This document shows positions 7,820-16,430 of a stretch of DNA of 64,000 nt, piece after piece. Origin of the DNA: Desulfovibrio aminophilus DSM 12254 (GTDB lineage Bacteria > Desulfobacterota > Desulfovibrionia > Desulfovibrionales > Desulfovibrionaceae); assembly GCF_000422565.1 (NCBI RefSeq), contig NZ_AUMA01000007.1, positions 124,001-188,000 of the forward strand, written 5' to 3'. Positions within the stretch are counted from its first letter, which is position 1, and every line of letters starts with the position of its first letter. Below the pieces are notes generated by a model that did no database searches, had not been told where the DNA came from, and worked only from the letters and a program-made list of their open reading frames with translations. Made by a program: the position numbers and the translations under genes.

Positions 7820-8208
7820 GACCGCAGGATCTGGACCGCCGCCTGGCTGTCCAGGTGTTCTTTCCGTTTCCGGGCGCACAGGCCGGCCTCCTTCAGCTCC
7901 TCCTCGGCGGCCGCCGAGGTCAGGCGTTCGTCCTCGAAATGCACGGGGATGGTCAGGCGGCGACGCAGGCTTTCCGCGAAGTTGCGGGCCTGGCGCGTGG
8001 TCAGGGTTTCGGAACCGTCCAGGGCCAGGGGCAGGCCGACGACCACGGCCTGGACGCCCTGGGCCGCGATCACGGCCAACAGGTCGGCGAAGAATTGGTC
8101 GCGGCCGTCGCGATGGAGGGCGGGCAGCGGCGAGGCCAGGATGCCCTGGGGGTCGCACACCGCGAGGCCCACGCGCTTGAGCCCGAAGTCCACGGCCAGC
8201 ACGCGCAC
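7798..8208 (-). CDS. ruvX: YqgF/RuvX family RNase H-fold nuclease (pre-16S rRNA processing)
   Basis: A 136-residue RNase H-like protein of the family that matures the 5' end of 16S rRNA; it was long annotated as a putative Holliday junction resolvase. Acidic motifs are present: AVDFGLKRVGLAV near the start, VGLPLALDGSE in the middle, FEDERLTSAAAE, and LDSQAAVQIL at the end. The GTG start at 8208 is two bases after the stop of the large dehydrogenase gene, and the end overlaps mltG. The RuvX-MltG pairing is common in proteobacteria. Confidence 0.92.
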   Translation of the reverse strand: MRVLAVDFGLKRVGLAVCDPQGILASPLPALHRDGRDQFFADLLAVIAAQGVQAVVVGLPLALDGSETLTTRQARNFAESLRRRLTIPVHFEDERLTSAAAEEELKEAGLCARKRKEHLDSQAAVQILRSWLDRAS

Positions 8209-8210
8209 GG

Positions 8211-11200
8211 CTACTCCACGATGAGGGTCTTGCCCCGGCGCTCCGCGCCGTCCAGCATCTTCTTGAGCGCGCGCCGCCACTTGGGCCCGCCCACGGCCTG
8301 GGCCACGTATTCCGTGGCGTGCAGCACCGGGTTGTGGCGCTTCATCTGAATGAGCGAGCGGCGGATGCCGATCTTGCACGAGGGGCAGCCCACCAGGATG
8401 GGGCGTTTCCTGTCCGCGCCCTCCAGATCCTTGTCCAACTGCTCCTTCTTGCGCGCGCGCAGCCGGTTGTAGATCTCCGGGCTGGTCAGCGCGCCCATGC
8501 CGGACTCGCCGCAGCAGCCGGGCGAGAGGGACACCCGGGTGCCGAGCATCCCGGCCAGGGCCTGGCGGTAGGATTCGGCGGCCTTGACCTTGGACACGCC
8601 GGTCCACTCCGCGTGGCAGGCGGCGTGGTAGAGCAGTTCCTCGCCCGCCGGGAAGGGGCCGGGCAGCCGTTCCAGGAGATACTGCATGGCGTCCAGGTGG
8701 CGCGGCGGGGCGGCCAGTTCGCGGGCGAACTCGTAGGTTTCCAGGGACTCGCGGCAGGTGCCGCAGGCCGTGATCAGGGTCGTGGCCATGAGGCCCGCCT
8801 TGCCGGTGGCCACGAGCACGTCCAGAAGCTCGGTGAGGGTCCGGTGGCGGTTGGCCTGGTAGGCCTCCTGGCAGCCCGCCGCCAGCAGAGGGTAGCCGCA
8901 GCAGAGGTGCCGGGGCGGCAGGACCACGTTGGCCCCGGAGCGCAGGAGCAGGAAGAGGGTGGCCAGGCCGATGGAGTGCGAGAAGAGCCCCGCGCCGCAG
9001 CCGGGGAAGTAGAGCACCGTGTCCTCGGGCGCGGCGTTCGGCCGCTTGAGGATGAAGCCCTGGTCGAGCTTGAGTTCGTCCGCGAGGCTCGTGAAGTCCA
9101 CGTGCGGCCCCTGGCTCTGGAACAGCGGGCTCTTCATGCCGCGCAGCATGGCCCCGGGCACGAGACCCAGAACCCGGTTGGCCGCCGTCTGGCCCAGGGA
9201 GAGGGCCTTGGCGACCTTGGGCAGGCGGCCGGAGGGGTCGCGGGCCAGCATGGTCAGCACCTTGGTCTTGATCGGGTGGCCGCCCTGGCCCTTGTATTCC
9301 AGGAAGGAGCGGATCTGAAGCGCGGCCCCGGCGGAATCGATCTTGATCGGGCAGACGGCCGTGCATTTGCCGCAGGCCGTGCAGTGCTCCATGATCCGGC
9401 GCAGTTCGGCCAGCAGGCCCGGATCGGGTTCGCCGCGCTGGATCTGGGAGTAGTAGATGGCCTCCATCAGCGCGCCCAGGCTGATGTTCTTGTTCCGGGG
9501 GTGGAAGAGCAGGCCGCGCTGGGGCTGGAACATGGGGCAGACCTGCTTGCACTTGCCGCAACGGGTGCAGGTCTGGATGTTGCGCAAGAGCGCGATGAGC
9601 TGCTCCTTGTCCTTGAGCGCGGTCTTGTCCAGATCCTGGATGAGGCGGTTGAAGGAGAAGGTGTAGGGCTCGCCCGGCAGCTTGCGTTCGGTGAGCTTGG
9701 CCGGGTTGAGCACGTTCCGGGGGTCCACCTTGGCCTTGTAGGCGCGCAGGGCCTTGATCTTCTCTTCGGAAAGATAGGCGATCTTGGTGATGCCGATGCC
9801 GTGTTCGCCGGAGACCTCGCCGTTGAGTTCCAGAACCTTCTCGAACACGTCCCTGGCGGCCTCATGGGCCTGGGCCAGCATCTCGGCGTCGTTGGAGTTC
9901 ACCGGAATGTTCACGTGGCAGTTGCCGTCGCCCGCGTGCATGTGGCTGGCGATGGCGATGCGCCGGGCCTTGATCTCCTCGTAGAGGGCCTCGATCTCGC
10001 GGTCGAGCTTGGGGTGCTCGTCGCGCAGTTCCTGGAAGAAGTAGCGGATCTCGGCCTGGAACTCCTCCTCGGAGATGTCCGCCGTGGTGGTCTTCTTCTT
10101 GAGGATGGACAGGGCCCGTTCCAGGGCGGCGTCCACGGCCGGGTCGTCGAAGGCCATGCCGGGCAGCTCGCGCACCTGGAGCAGGGCCTTGCGGTAGCGC
10201 TTGGCCAGGTAGATGAGATTCAGGTTCTCCAGGAAGTCCGAGAACTGGGGGATGACCCCCAGGGGGATGACGACGTCCTCGTTGATCTTGAACCCTGAGG
10301 TCCGTTTGGCGATGGCCGAGAGCTTGTGGCGGTCCTCCCAGAAGTGCTCGGCCTCCTTCTCGTCGCGGGCGGCGAAGATGTCCACGCCCTCGTACGGTTG
10401 GGCAATGGCCAGCAAGGCCCGCACGGCCTGCTCCAGGGCGTCCTCGTCGTCCGAGTCGAGCTGGACCAGGAGCACGGAGATGGGATCGCCCTCCAACTCG
10501 GTGGATTTCTTCTTGTACTCGATGGCCTGGACGTACTTGGGGCCCCATTCCTCCAGAGCCGAAATCTTCACCAGGTCGCCCTGTTCGCGGATGGTGTCCC
10601 GCAGGCCCACGATATCCTTGATCACGAACATGGCGTTGCGCATGGAGCGGCCGTAGAACTCGAGGCAGAGCACGCGGGAATGGGCGGGCTTGGGATGGAG
10701 CACGAAGCAGCAATCCACGATGACGCCGTCCACGCCTTCCTTCTGCACCCCGGGCAGGCCGCCGAGGAACTTGTTGGAGACGTCCTTGCCCAGACCCTTG
10801 CCGCGGATGTCCGCGCCGTTCAGCGCGATGGTTTCGAGCAGCGCGCCTTTATCATCGAAGACCTCGAAGGTCGCGGTCTCGTTCTCGAAGATTTTGTGGC
10901 GCGGATGGTCCTTGCGGCGGATCTCCACCAGGTCGCCCGTGGGCAGGACCATGCGGTAGGAGAGGATGTTGTCGATGGTCGTGCCGTACTCGAAGGCGAA
11001 CGGCCCGCCGGAGTTCTCGGAAATGTTCCCGCCCAGGCTGGAGGCGGCCTTGGAGGCCGGGTCCACGGTGAAGAGCAGGTTCTGCTCGGCGGCGGCCTTG
11101 ATGGCGTCCAGGGTGATCACGCCGGCCTGGGCGCAGAGCACCATGGTGTCCGGGTCGATGTCGGTGATCCGCTTGAAGCGGGCCAGGGAGAGGACCACGG

Positions 11201-11753
11201 CCCGGATGTGCATGGGGATGGCCCCGCCGGTGAGGCCCGTGCCGCCGCCCCGGGGGATGATGGCGAAACCCATTTCGTTGGCCAGGCGCACCACGGCCTG
11301 GATCTGTTCCGGGGTCTCGGGGAAGAGCACGAACTGGGGCAGCTCCAGGCGCAGGTCCGTGGCGTCCGTGGCGCATTCCACCAGGGTGTTCGGTGCGGCG
11401 CCGATGCATTCGGCGGGCAGCAGGGCCTTGAGCCGCTCGTGCAGGGTCTTCTTGAAGGCCGCGTCGGCGTCGAACTGTTCCCAGAAATGGCGCACGGCGA
11501 TGTTCAGGATGGTCGGGTACTCGCCGGAGAGGGTCGGTCGGGCGATGTTCAGGCGGCGCTTGACGCTCTCGCGCACCAGATCGGGGTCCACGAAAGGGTT
11601 GTAGCGCACCAGGAAGAGTTCGGCGGCAAGACCGGCGGCCAAGTCGCGCACGTCGGCGGGCCACTGGGCGTATCCTTCCAGATCGACAAGGCCGAAGACG
11701 CGGCTTACGAGCTGTTCGTCGGAAACGGAAATATGGGGTCCTAATTGAGGCAT
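8211..11753 (-). CDS. Fused FAD-linked dehydrogenase and Fe-S subunit (lactate/glycolate type)
   Basis: A 1180-residue protein joining the two halves of GlcD/GlcF-type 2-hydroxyacid dehydrogenases. The FAD-binding part near residues 135-260 has IIPRGGGTGLTGGAIPMH, followed by an FAD-oxidase C-terminal region with HMHAGDGNCHVNIP. The second half carries two [4Fe-4S] motifs, CTRCGKCKQVC and CTACGKCTAVC, then two CCG heterodisulfide-reductase-like domains (YFPGCGAGL with CCGYPL, and HAACHAEW with PGCCGESG). It probably oxidises D-lactate or a related acid and passes electrons to the membrane; no transporter or EtfAB nearby indicates the substrate. The start at 11753 gives the natural N-terminus and fits the promoter upstream. 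Confidence 0.88.
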   Translation of the reverse strand: MPQLGPHISVSDEQLVSRVFGLVDLEGYAQWPADVRDLAAGLAAELFLVRYNPFVDPDLVRESVKRRLNIARPTLSGEYPTILNIAVRHFWEQFDADAAFKKTLHERLKALLPAECIGAAPNTLVECATDATDLRLELPQFVLFPETPEQIQAVVRLANEMGFAIIPRGGGTGLTGGAIPMHIRAVVLSLARFKRITDIDPDTMVLCAQAGVITLDAIKAAAEQNLLFTVDPASKAASSLGGNISENSGGPFAFEYGTTIDNILSYRMVLPTGDLVEIRRKDHPRHKIFENETATFEVFDDKGALLETIALNGADIRGKGLGKDVSNKFLGGLPGVQKEGVDGVIVDCCFVLHPKPAHSRVLCLEFYGRSMRNAMFVIKDIVGLRDTIREQGDLVKISALEEWGPKYVQAIEYKKKSTELEGDPISVLLVQLDSDDEDALEQAVRALLAIAQPYEGVDIFAARDEKEAEHFWEDRHKLSAIAKRTSGFKINEDVVIPLGVIPQFSDFLENLNLIYLAKRYRKALLQVRELPGMAFDDPAVDAALERALSILKKKTTTADISEEEFQAEIRYFFQELRDEHPKLDREIEALYEEIKARRIAIASHMHAGDGNCHVNIPVNSNDAEMLAQAHEAARDVFEKVLELNGEVSGEHGIGITKIAYLSEEKIKALRAYKAKVDPRNVLNPAKLTERKLPGEPYTFSFNRLIQDLDKTALKDKEQLIALLRNIQTCTRCGKCKQVCPMFQPQRGLLFHPRNKNISLGALMEAIYYSQIQRGEPDPGLLAELRRIMEHCTACGKCTAVCPIKIDSAGAALQIRSFLEYKGQGGHPIKTKVLTMLARDPSGRLPKVAKALSLGQTAANRVLGLVPGAMLRGMKSPLFQSQGPHVDFTSLADELKLDQGFILKRPNAAPEDTVLYFPGCGAGLFSHSIGLATLFLLLRSGANVVLPPRHLCCGYPLLAAGCQEAYQANRHRTLTELLDVLVATGKAGLMATTLITACGTCRESLETYEFARELAAPPRHLDAMQYLLERLPGPFPAGEELLYHAACHAEWTGVSKVKAAESYRQALAGMLGTRVSLSPGCCGESGMGALTSPEIYNRLRARKKEQLDKDLEGADRKRPILVGCPSCKIGIRRSLIQMKRHNPVLHATEYVAQAVGGPKWRRALKKMLDGAERRGKTLIVE

Positions 11754-11804
11754 GTCCTGTCCTGACGGCGAAAGATTCACCGGGTTGGTCGTTGGAAGGA
11801 GGAG

Positions 11805-11833
11805 AATATAGGGACCGCCGCGCGGCTTGGCAA
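11805..11833 (-). promoter_or_regulatory. Candidate sigma-70 promoter of the dehydrogenase-ruvX-mltG operon
   Basis: On the minus strand TTGCCA (11833-11828), exactly 17 bases, then TATATT (11810-11805), about 50 bases ahead of the start codon. This is one of the best promoter matches in the window. Confidence 0.6.
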
Positions 11834-12023
11834 GTGCGCGCTCCGGGGGGCCGAGGGACCGGCTCCGTGGTTGTATTCCATGGACTGTTGCGCGCATGTG
11901 GGCGCACCTCTGTTGCAATGTCCGGCAAAACCTTTCCTTGCGGATGCATTTGGTGGATGCCCTTGGGAAACGCTTGTGGCGGGACATTTTCACCGGCATA
12001 CGTAAAAGCGATCATTGTTCTTG

Positions 12024-12053
12024 TTGACAACTCAAGCCGGCCGCATGTCTAAT
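12024..12053 (+). promoter_or_regulatory. Candidate sigma-70 promoter of the chemoreceptor gene
   Basis: TTGACA (12024-12029), an 18-base spacer and TCTAAT (12048-12053), 38 bases upstream of the ATG. It does not resemble the flagellar sigma-28 pattern. Confidence 0.5.
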
Positions 12054-12091
12054 CCGACCCCGACGCGAAACACCAAGTATCGGAGGATGAT

Positions 12092-13840
12092 ATGCGGCTT
12101 ACGGTATCGGGGAAGCTCACCCTCGGATTCGGTTCCATTCTCGCGCTGCTGTGCGTGAGCACGTTCGTCCTGTCCCAGAACATCCAGAAAGTCCGCGACG
12201 TGGCGGGCACCATCCACAGCGAAAGCCTGCCCTTCGCCCGGGGAGCCGCCGAGATGCGGCTGGCCACGGCCTACGTGCAGCAGGCGTTCACCAACGTCTC
12301 GGCCACCCATTCCTCCAAGGCCTACGCAGAGGCCGAGGCCCAGGCCAAGATCTTCCGGGACAACCTGGCCAAGTTCAAGGGAGCCTTCGAGCGCGACCAG
12401 GACAAGGCCCGCCTGGAAGACCTCGACCTCATGAGCAAATCTTTCGAAACCATGTATATCATGGGCCGCCGCATGGCCGACGCCTACGTCAACCTGGGAG
12501 TGGAGGCGGGCAACTCCATGATGGAGGACTTCGAAGCCCGGGTCAGCAAGCTCATCGAACGGCTGAAGCCCTTGGGCGAGTCGCGCTTCCAGGATGTAGA
12601 CGGCCAGGTGGGCCGGGTGGCCGACGACCTGGAGCGTTCGCTGTACGTCCAACTGATCCTGCTGGGGGTGTCCCTGGTCCTGGCCCTGGGCGTCGCCCTG
12701 CTCATCGCCCGTTCCCTGAAGCGCCAGCTCGGCGCGGAGCCGGACGACGTGGCGGTCCTGGCCGGGCGCATCGCCTCCGGAGACCTGGAGGTGGGGGGCT
12801 CCCGCTCGGGCGCGGCCACGGGCGTACATGCGGCCATTCTGGACATGGCCGCCAAGCTGAAGGCCACGTTCGCCGAGGTTCAGGCCCGGCAGGCCGAGGC
12901 CGAGGAGAAGACGCGGCAGGCCGAGCAGGCCCGGAGCGAGGCCGAGCGCGCCCGCGAGGAAGCCCTCTCGGCCAAGTCCGATGGCCTGCGCGAGGCCGCC
13001 GGTCGCCTGGAGGACATCGTGGACAGCCTGTCTCAGGCCAGCGAACACCTCTCCACGCGCGTGACCCAGGTTTCGCGGGGAGCGGAGGTGCAGCGGGAAC
13101 GCAGCGCCGAGACGGCCACGGCCATGGAGGAGATGAGCGCCACGGTCCTCGAGGTCGCGGGCAACGCCTCCAAGGTCGCGGAGGAGGCCGACGGCGCGCG
13201 GGTTCAGGCCCAGGCCGGGGCAGCCACCGTGGAACGGGTCAAGGAGTCCATCGCCGAGGTCCAGAATCGCTCGGAGACCATGAAGCAGGGCCTGGCCGAA
13301 CTGGGTGCCCACGCCGAGGGCATCGGCCGGATCATGACGACCATCACCGACATCGCGGACCAGACCAACCTGCTGGCGCTCAACGCGGCCATCGAGGCGG
13401 CCCGGGCGGGTGACGCCGGCCGCGGTTTCGCCGTGGTGGCCGACGAGGTGCGCAAGTTGGCCGAGAAGACCATGACCGCCACCAAGGAGGTCGGCGAGGC
13501 CGTGGAACGCATCCAGACCGCCACCCGACGCAATATCAGCGACATGGACGGGGCCATGGACGCCGTGACCCGGAGCACGTCCCTGGCCGGGGAGGCCGGA
13601 GCGGCCCTGGGCCTGATCGTGGGCAAGGTCGAGCTGACCACGGACATGGTGCGCTCCATCGCGGCGGCCAGCGAGGAGCAGTCGGCCGCGGGCGAGGAGA
13701 TCAACCGGGCGGTGGAGGAGGTCAGCCGCATTTCGGCGGAGACCGCCGAGGGCATGGGCGAATCGTCCCGGGCCGTGGGCGAGTTGGCCGATCTGGCTTC
13801 GCGCCTGCGGGGACTCATCGGGCAGCTGCGCCAGGGATAG
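12092..13840 (+). CDS. Methyl-accepting chemotaxis protein
   Basis: A 582-residue membrane chemoreceptor. Membrane segments are near residues 8-28 and 192-210, with a roughly 165-residue helical periplasmic sensor between them. A HAMP-like linker and an Ala/Glu/Arg-rich coiled coil (about 255-300) follow. The cytoplasmic hairpin tip is the conserved [18 protein letters not shown] then [18 protein letters not shown], which binds CheA/CheW. The C-terminus lacks an NWETF-type CheR/CheB tether. GGAGGATAT precedes the ATG. The ligand cannot be inferred; no other chemotaxis gene is in the window. Confidence 0.95.
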   Translation: MRLTVSGKLTLGFGSILALLCVSTFVLSQNIQKVRDVAGTIHSESLPFARGAAEMRLATAYVQQAFTNVSATHSSKAYAEAEAQAKIFRDNLAKFKGAFERDQDKARLEDLDLMSKSFETMYIMGRRMADAYVNLGVEAGNSMMEDFEARVSKLIERLKPLGESRFQDVDGQVGRVADDLERSLYVQLILLGVSLVLALGVALLIARSLKRQLGAEPDDVAVLAGRIASGDLEVGGSRSGAATGVHAAILDMAAKLKATFAEVQARQAEAEEKTRQAEQARSEAERAREEALSAKSDGLREAAGRLEDIVDSLSQASEHLSTRVTQVSRGAEVQRERSAETATAMEEMSATVLEVAGNASKVAEEADGARVQAQAGAATVERVKESIAEVQNRSETMKQGLAELGAHAEGIGRIMTTITDIADQTNLLALNAAIEAARAGDAGRGFAVVADEVRKLAEKTMTATKEVGEAVERIQTATRRNISDMDGAMDAVTRSTSLAGEAGAALGLIVGKVELTTDMVRSIAAASEEQSAAGEEINRAVEEVSRISAETAEGMGESSRAVGELADLASRLRGLIGQLRQG

Positions 13841-13931
13841 CCCGCCGGGTTCTGGACAGCCGGGCCGCGCCGGGAGTATGAAGTTGGGCCGGGCCGACCG
13901 GCCCCTACTTTTTTCAGGAGGTTTCACGTTC

Positions 13932-15068
13932 ATGCCGCACGAGGATTTCGCCGACCTGACCCTGTTCATCACCGGCCCCACCTGGCTGCGGCCCGAGGTG
14001 CGCCGGGCCGGGATGTTGCCGGAATTCGGCCACCGCGACAGCGAGGGCAACAAGCGTTTCGTCCCCATCTTCGAGCACCTGCGGACCCTCGCCCGGGTGG
14101 GCGAGGGCTGGGACGTGATGCTCTTCAACGGCTCGGGTTCCACGGCCTTGGAGGCTGCGATCCGGTCCCTGGTGGCCGACGGCGAGACCGTGCTGAACGT
14201 CTCGGTGGGAGCCTTCGGGGATCTGTTCCACAAGATGGCCGTGCTCAACGGCAAGAAGGCCGTGCAGCTCAAGTTCGAGCCGGGTCGGGCCATCGACCTG
14301 GAGCGCATGGAGCAGGCCCTCGTGGAGCACCGTCCGGCCGTGGTCACCCTGACCCAGAACGAAACCTCCACCGGCGTGTGCAACGACGTGGAGACGGCCT
14401 GCGCCCTGGCCCGCAAGCACGGAGCCTTGCCCGTGGTGGATGGGGTGAGCCTGTTCGGCGGGGCCGACGCGCGCATCCCGGAATCCAACCCGGCCATGTA
14501 CGTGACCTCGCCCCAGAAGGCCCTGGGCCTGCACGCCGGATTCGGCATCGCCTTCGTCTCGGCCGAGGCCCTGGACAAGGCCGCGCGGGTCCGGAACCGG
14601 GGCCATTCCTCGGACATCCTCAACCAGCTGAACACGGCCCGCAAAAGCCAGACGCTGACCACGCCCAACTGCGGCCTGGCGAACCAGATGGCCGTGCAGC
14701 TGGACTACATCGTGAACGTCGAGGGCGTGGAAAACCGCTACCGGCGGCACGCGGTCATGCGCGACATGGTCCAGGCCTGGGCCGCCCGCCAGTCCGGCTT
14801 CGAACTCTTCGCCCAGGAGGGTTTCCGCTCGCCGACCCTGACGACCCTGCGGCCGCCCCAGGGCATGAGCGTCGCGGACTTGAAGAAGATCAAGGAAGCC
14901 GTGCGCGCCCGGGGCTACCTCTTCGACCCCGGTTACGGCAAGCTGAACGCCGACCTGGAGGCCAAGGGGCTGCGGCCCGTGTTCCGCATCGGCCACATGG
15001 GCGACATCACCCCGGAGATGCTGACCGGATACCTGGCCGCCCTGGGCGAAATTCTGGCCGCCCGCTGA
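13932..15068 (+). CDS. Class V PLP aminotransferase (alanine-glyoxylate / serine-pyruvate type)
   Basis: A 378-residue PLP enzyme of the small-subunit hydrogenase/serine-glyoxylate aminotransferase family. It opens with LFITGPTWLRPEV and GHRDSEG, has FNGSGSTALEAAIRS as the phosphate-binding area, VVDGVSLFGG with the cofactor Asp, and the Schiff-base Lys in SPQKALGLH near residue 200. The ATG at 13932 has a strong AGGAGG 10 bases upstream; the frame opens 18 codons earlier without one. Likely products are glycine, serine or alanine and glyoxylate or pyruvate; the exact pair is not determined. A terminator follows. Confidence 0.88.
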   Translation: MPHEDFADLTLFITGPTWLRPEVRRAGMLPEFGHRDSEGNKRFVPIFEHLRTLARVGEGWDVMLFNGSGSTALEAAIRSLVADGETVLNVSVGAFGDLFHKMAVLNGKKAVQLKFEPGRAIDLERMEQALVEHRPAVVTLTQNETSTGVCNDVETACALARKHGALPVVDGVSLFGGADARIPESNPAMYVTSPQKALGLHAGFGIAFVSAEALDKAARVRNRGHSSDILNQLNTARKSQTLTTPNCGLANQMAVQLDYIVNVEGVENRYRRHAVMRDMVQAWAARQSGFELFAQEGFRSPTLTTLRPPQGMSVADLKKIKEAVRARGYLFDPGYGKLNADLEAKGLRPVFRIGHMGDITPEMLTGYLAALGEILAAR

Positions 15069-15088
15069 TTCCGTCCGACGGACACACG

Positions 15089-15123
15089 AAAGCCCTCGGC
15101 GCATCCGCTCCGGGGGCTTTTTT
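15089..15123 (+). terminator. Rho-independent terminator after the class V aminotransferase
   Basis: AAAGCCCTCGG (15089-15099) pairs with CCGGGGGCTTT (15110-15120) with one G-T wobble, followed by a run of six T's from 15118. It separates two convergent genes. Confidence 0.85.
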
Positions 15124-15137
15124 CATGCGCGCCGCGC

Positions 15138-16325
15138 TCAGTCGCGCAGCACCTGGACCAGGAAGCCCTTCAGGTAGTCGGTTTCGGGCATGGCCGGATG
15201 CACCGGATGGTCCATGTCCTGGTGGCCCTGGCGGATGATCCGCACCCGCACCCGGGCCTCCTGGGCCGCGCGCTGGAGCACCCGGCGCAGATCGTCGCGG
15301 GAGAGGTGCTGGGAGCAAGAGCAGGTCAGGAGCAATCCGCCGTGCTCCACCAGGCCCAGAGCCAGGCGGTTGGCCTTACGGTAGGCCGCCGTGCCGGTCT
15401 CCACGTCCTTGCGGCGCTGGATGAAGGCGGGGGGGTCCAGGCTGACGAGATCGAAGCGCCGCCCCTGGTCCAGCATTTCCGACAGGGCCTCGAAGGCATC
15501 GGCCTTCACGCATTCCACCCGCTCGGCCACGTCGTTGAGCGCGGCGTTGCGGGCCACGGCCTCCAGGGCCGGTCCCGAGGCGTCCAGGCAGGTCACGGCC
15601 TCGGCTCCGGCCCGGGCCGCGGCGACACCCAGGGCTCCGGCGTAGCAGAAGGCGTCTAGAACCCGTTTCCCGGCCGCGAAGGGGAGCAGAGAGGCCCGGT
15701 TGGCGCGCATGTCGTAGTACCAGCCGGTCTTCTGCCCCGAGGCCGGGGACACGGCGAAACGAGTGCCGTTTTCCTCGATTCCCAGGGTTTCCGGCACGTC
15801 GCCCCAGGCCGTGACCACCTCCTTGGGCAGGCCCTCCAGCTCCCGGGAGCGCGAGTCGTTCTTGAGCAGGATGCCCGAGGGCCGGACCACGTCGCGCAGG
15901 GCTTCCAGAACGGCCTCGCGGACGCGTTCCATGCCCGCCGTGAGAAACTGGACCGAGAGCAGGCCGCCGAAGCGGTCCACGATGAGCCCTGGCAGGAAGT
16001 CGGACTCGCTGAACACGAGCCGGTAGAAGGGCTTGTCGAAGCAGCGCTCACGCAGCTCCAGGGCGGTCCGCACGCGTTCCCGGAAGAAATCCGGGTCCAG
16101 GCGGTCGCGGGCCTCCCGGCTGACGAGACGCCCGCAGATGAGGGCCCCGGGGTTGATCGTGGCCAGTCCAAGGGGGCGGCCCCCGGCGGCTTCCACCCGG
16201 GCGCACTCGCCCGGCTCGAAGGCCTTCAGCGGCGTCTTGGTCGTGTCCACCTCGTTGCTGAATATCCAGCAGTGGCCCTCGCGAACCCGGCGGTCCTCAT
16301 TCTTTTTCAGCAGAAGCGTTTTCAT
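15138..16325 (-). CDS. rlmI: Class I rRNA methyltransferase, RlmI family
   Basis: A 395-residue SAM-dependent methyltransferase likely to make 5-methylcytosine in 23S rRNA. The N-terminal PUA domain starts MKTLLLKKNEDRRV and includes HCWIFSNEV. The C-terminal Rossmann domain has VLDAFCYAGALGVAAARAG for SAM, and the catalytic region has SLDPPAFIQRRKDVE with LLLTCSCSQH. I chose the ATG at 16325 because it matches the family start; an in-frame ATG eight codons earlier falls inside a hairpin. Distinguishing RlmI from close paralogues would need alignment. Confidence 0.85.
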   Translation of the reverse strand: MKTLLLKKNEDRRVREGHCWIFSNEVDTTKTPLKAFEPGECARVEAAGGRPLGLATINPGALICGRLVSREARDRLDPDFFRERVRTALELRERCFDKPFYRLVFSESDFLPGLIVDRFGGLLSVQFLTAGMERVREAVLEALRDVVRPSGILLKNDSRSRELEGLPKEVVTAWGDVPETLGIEENGTRFAVSPASGQKTGWYYDMRANRASLLPFAAGKRVLDAFCYAGALGVAAARAGAEAVTCLDASGPALEAVARNAALNDVAERVECVKADAFEALSEMLDQGRRFDLVSLDPPAFIQRRKDVETGTAAYRKANRLALGLVEHGGLLLTCSCSQHLSRDDLRRVLQRAAQEARVRVRIIRQGHQDMDHPVHPAMPETDYLKGFLVQVLRD

Positions 16326-16340
16326 GTTTTCTTTTTCCTC

Positions 16341-16372
16341 GCGTTCCATGCCCGGATACGGGCATGGAACGC
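16341..16372 (-). promoter_or_regulatory. Perfect 14-bp inverted repeat just upstream of rlmI
   Basis: GCGTTCCATGCCCG (16341-16354) and its exact complement at 16359-16372 surround a 4-base loop. The hairpin ends 15 bases before the rlmI ATG, next to the weak ribosome site GAGG, and buries an alternative ATG. It may control translation, protect the mRNA or act with the neighbouring hairpin as a terminator. Confidence 0.65.
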
Positions 16373-16388
16373 CGATGCGGGGTCCGGG

Positions 16389-16429
16389 GGGGCCGCGGGC
16401 CCCCGGGCGGGGTGCGGGGCGGCGGCCCC
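16389..16429 (-). terminator. GC-rich hairpin immediately after the hypF stop
   Basis: GGGGCCGC (16389-16396) pairs with GCGGCCCC (16422-16429), starting one base past the hypF stop on the minus strand. No T-run follows, so it is at best a weak terminator or an RNA 3' protector. Confidence 0.4.
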
Positions 16430-16430
16430 G

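Larger units (their letters stand above)
11754..12091. other. Divergent intergenic region with two promoters
   Basis: These 338 bases separate the dehydrogenase (minus) from the chemoreceptor (plus). I see only the two candidate promoters listed separately. No RNA gene or convincing operator stands out; small ORFs here lack ribosome sites. Confidence 0.55.

Noticed and set aside
12032-14668. Minus-strand reading frame of 878 codons
   Set aside because: It is antisense to the chemoreceptor and aminotransferase, both clear by motif.
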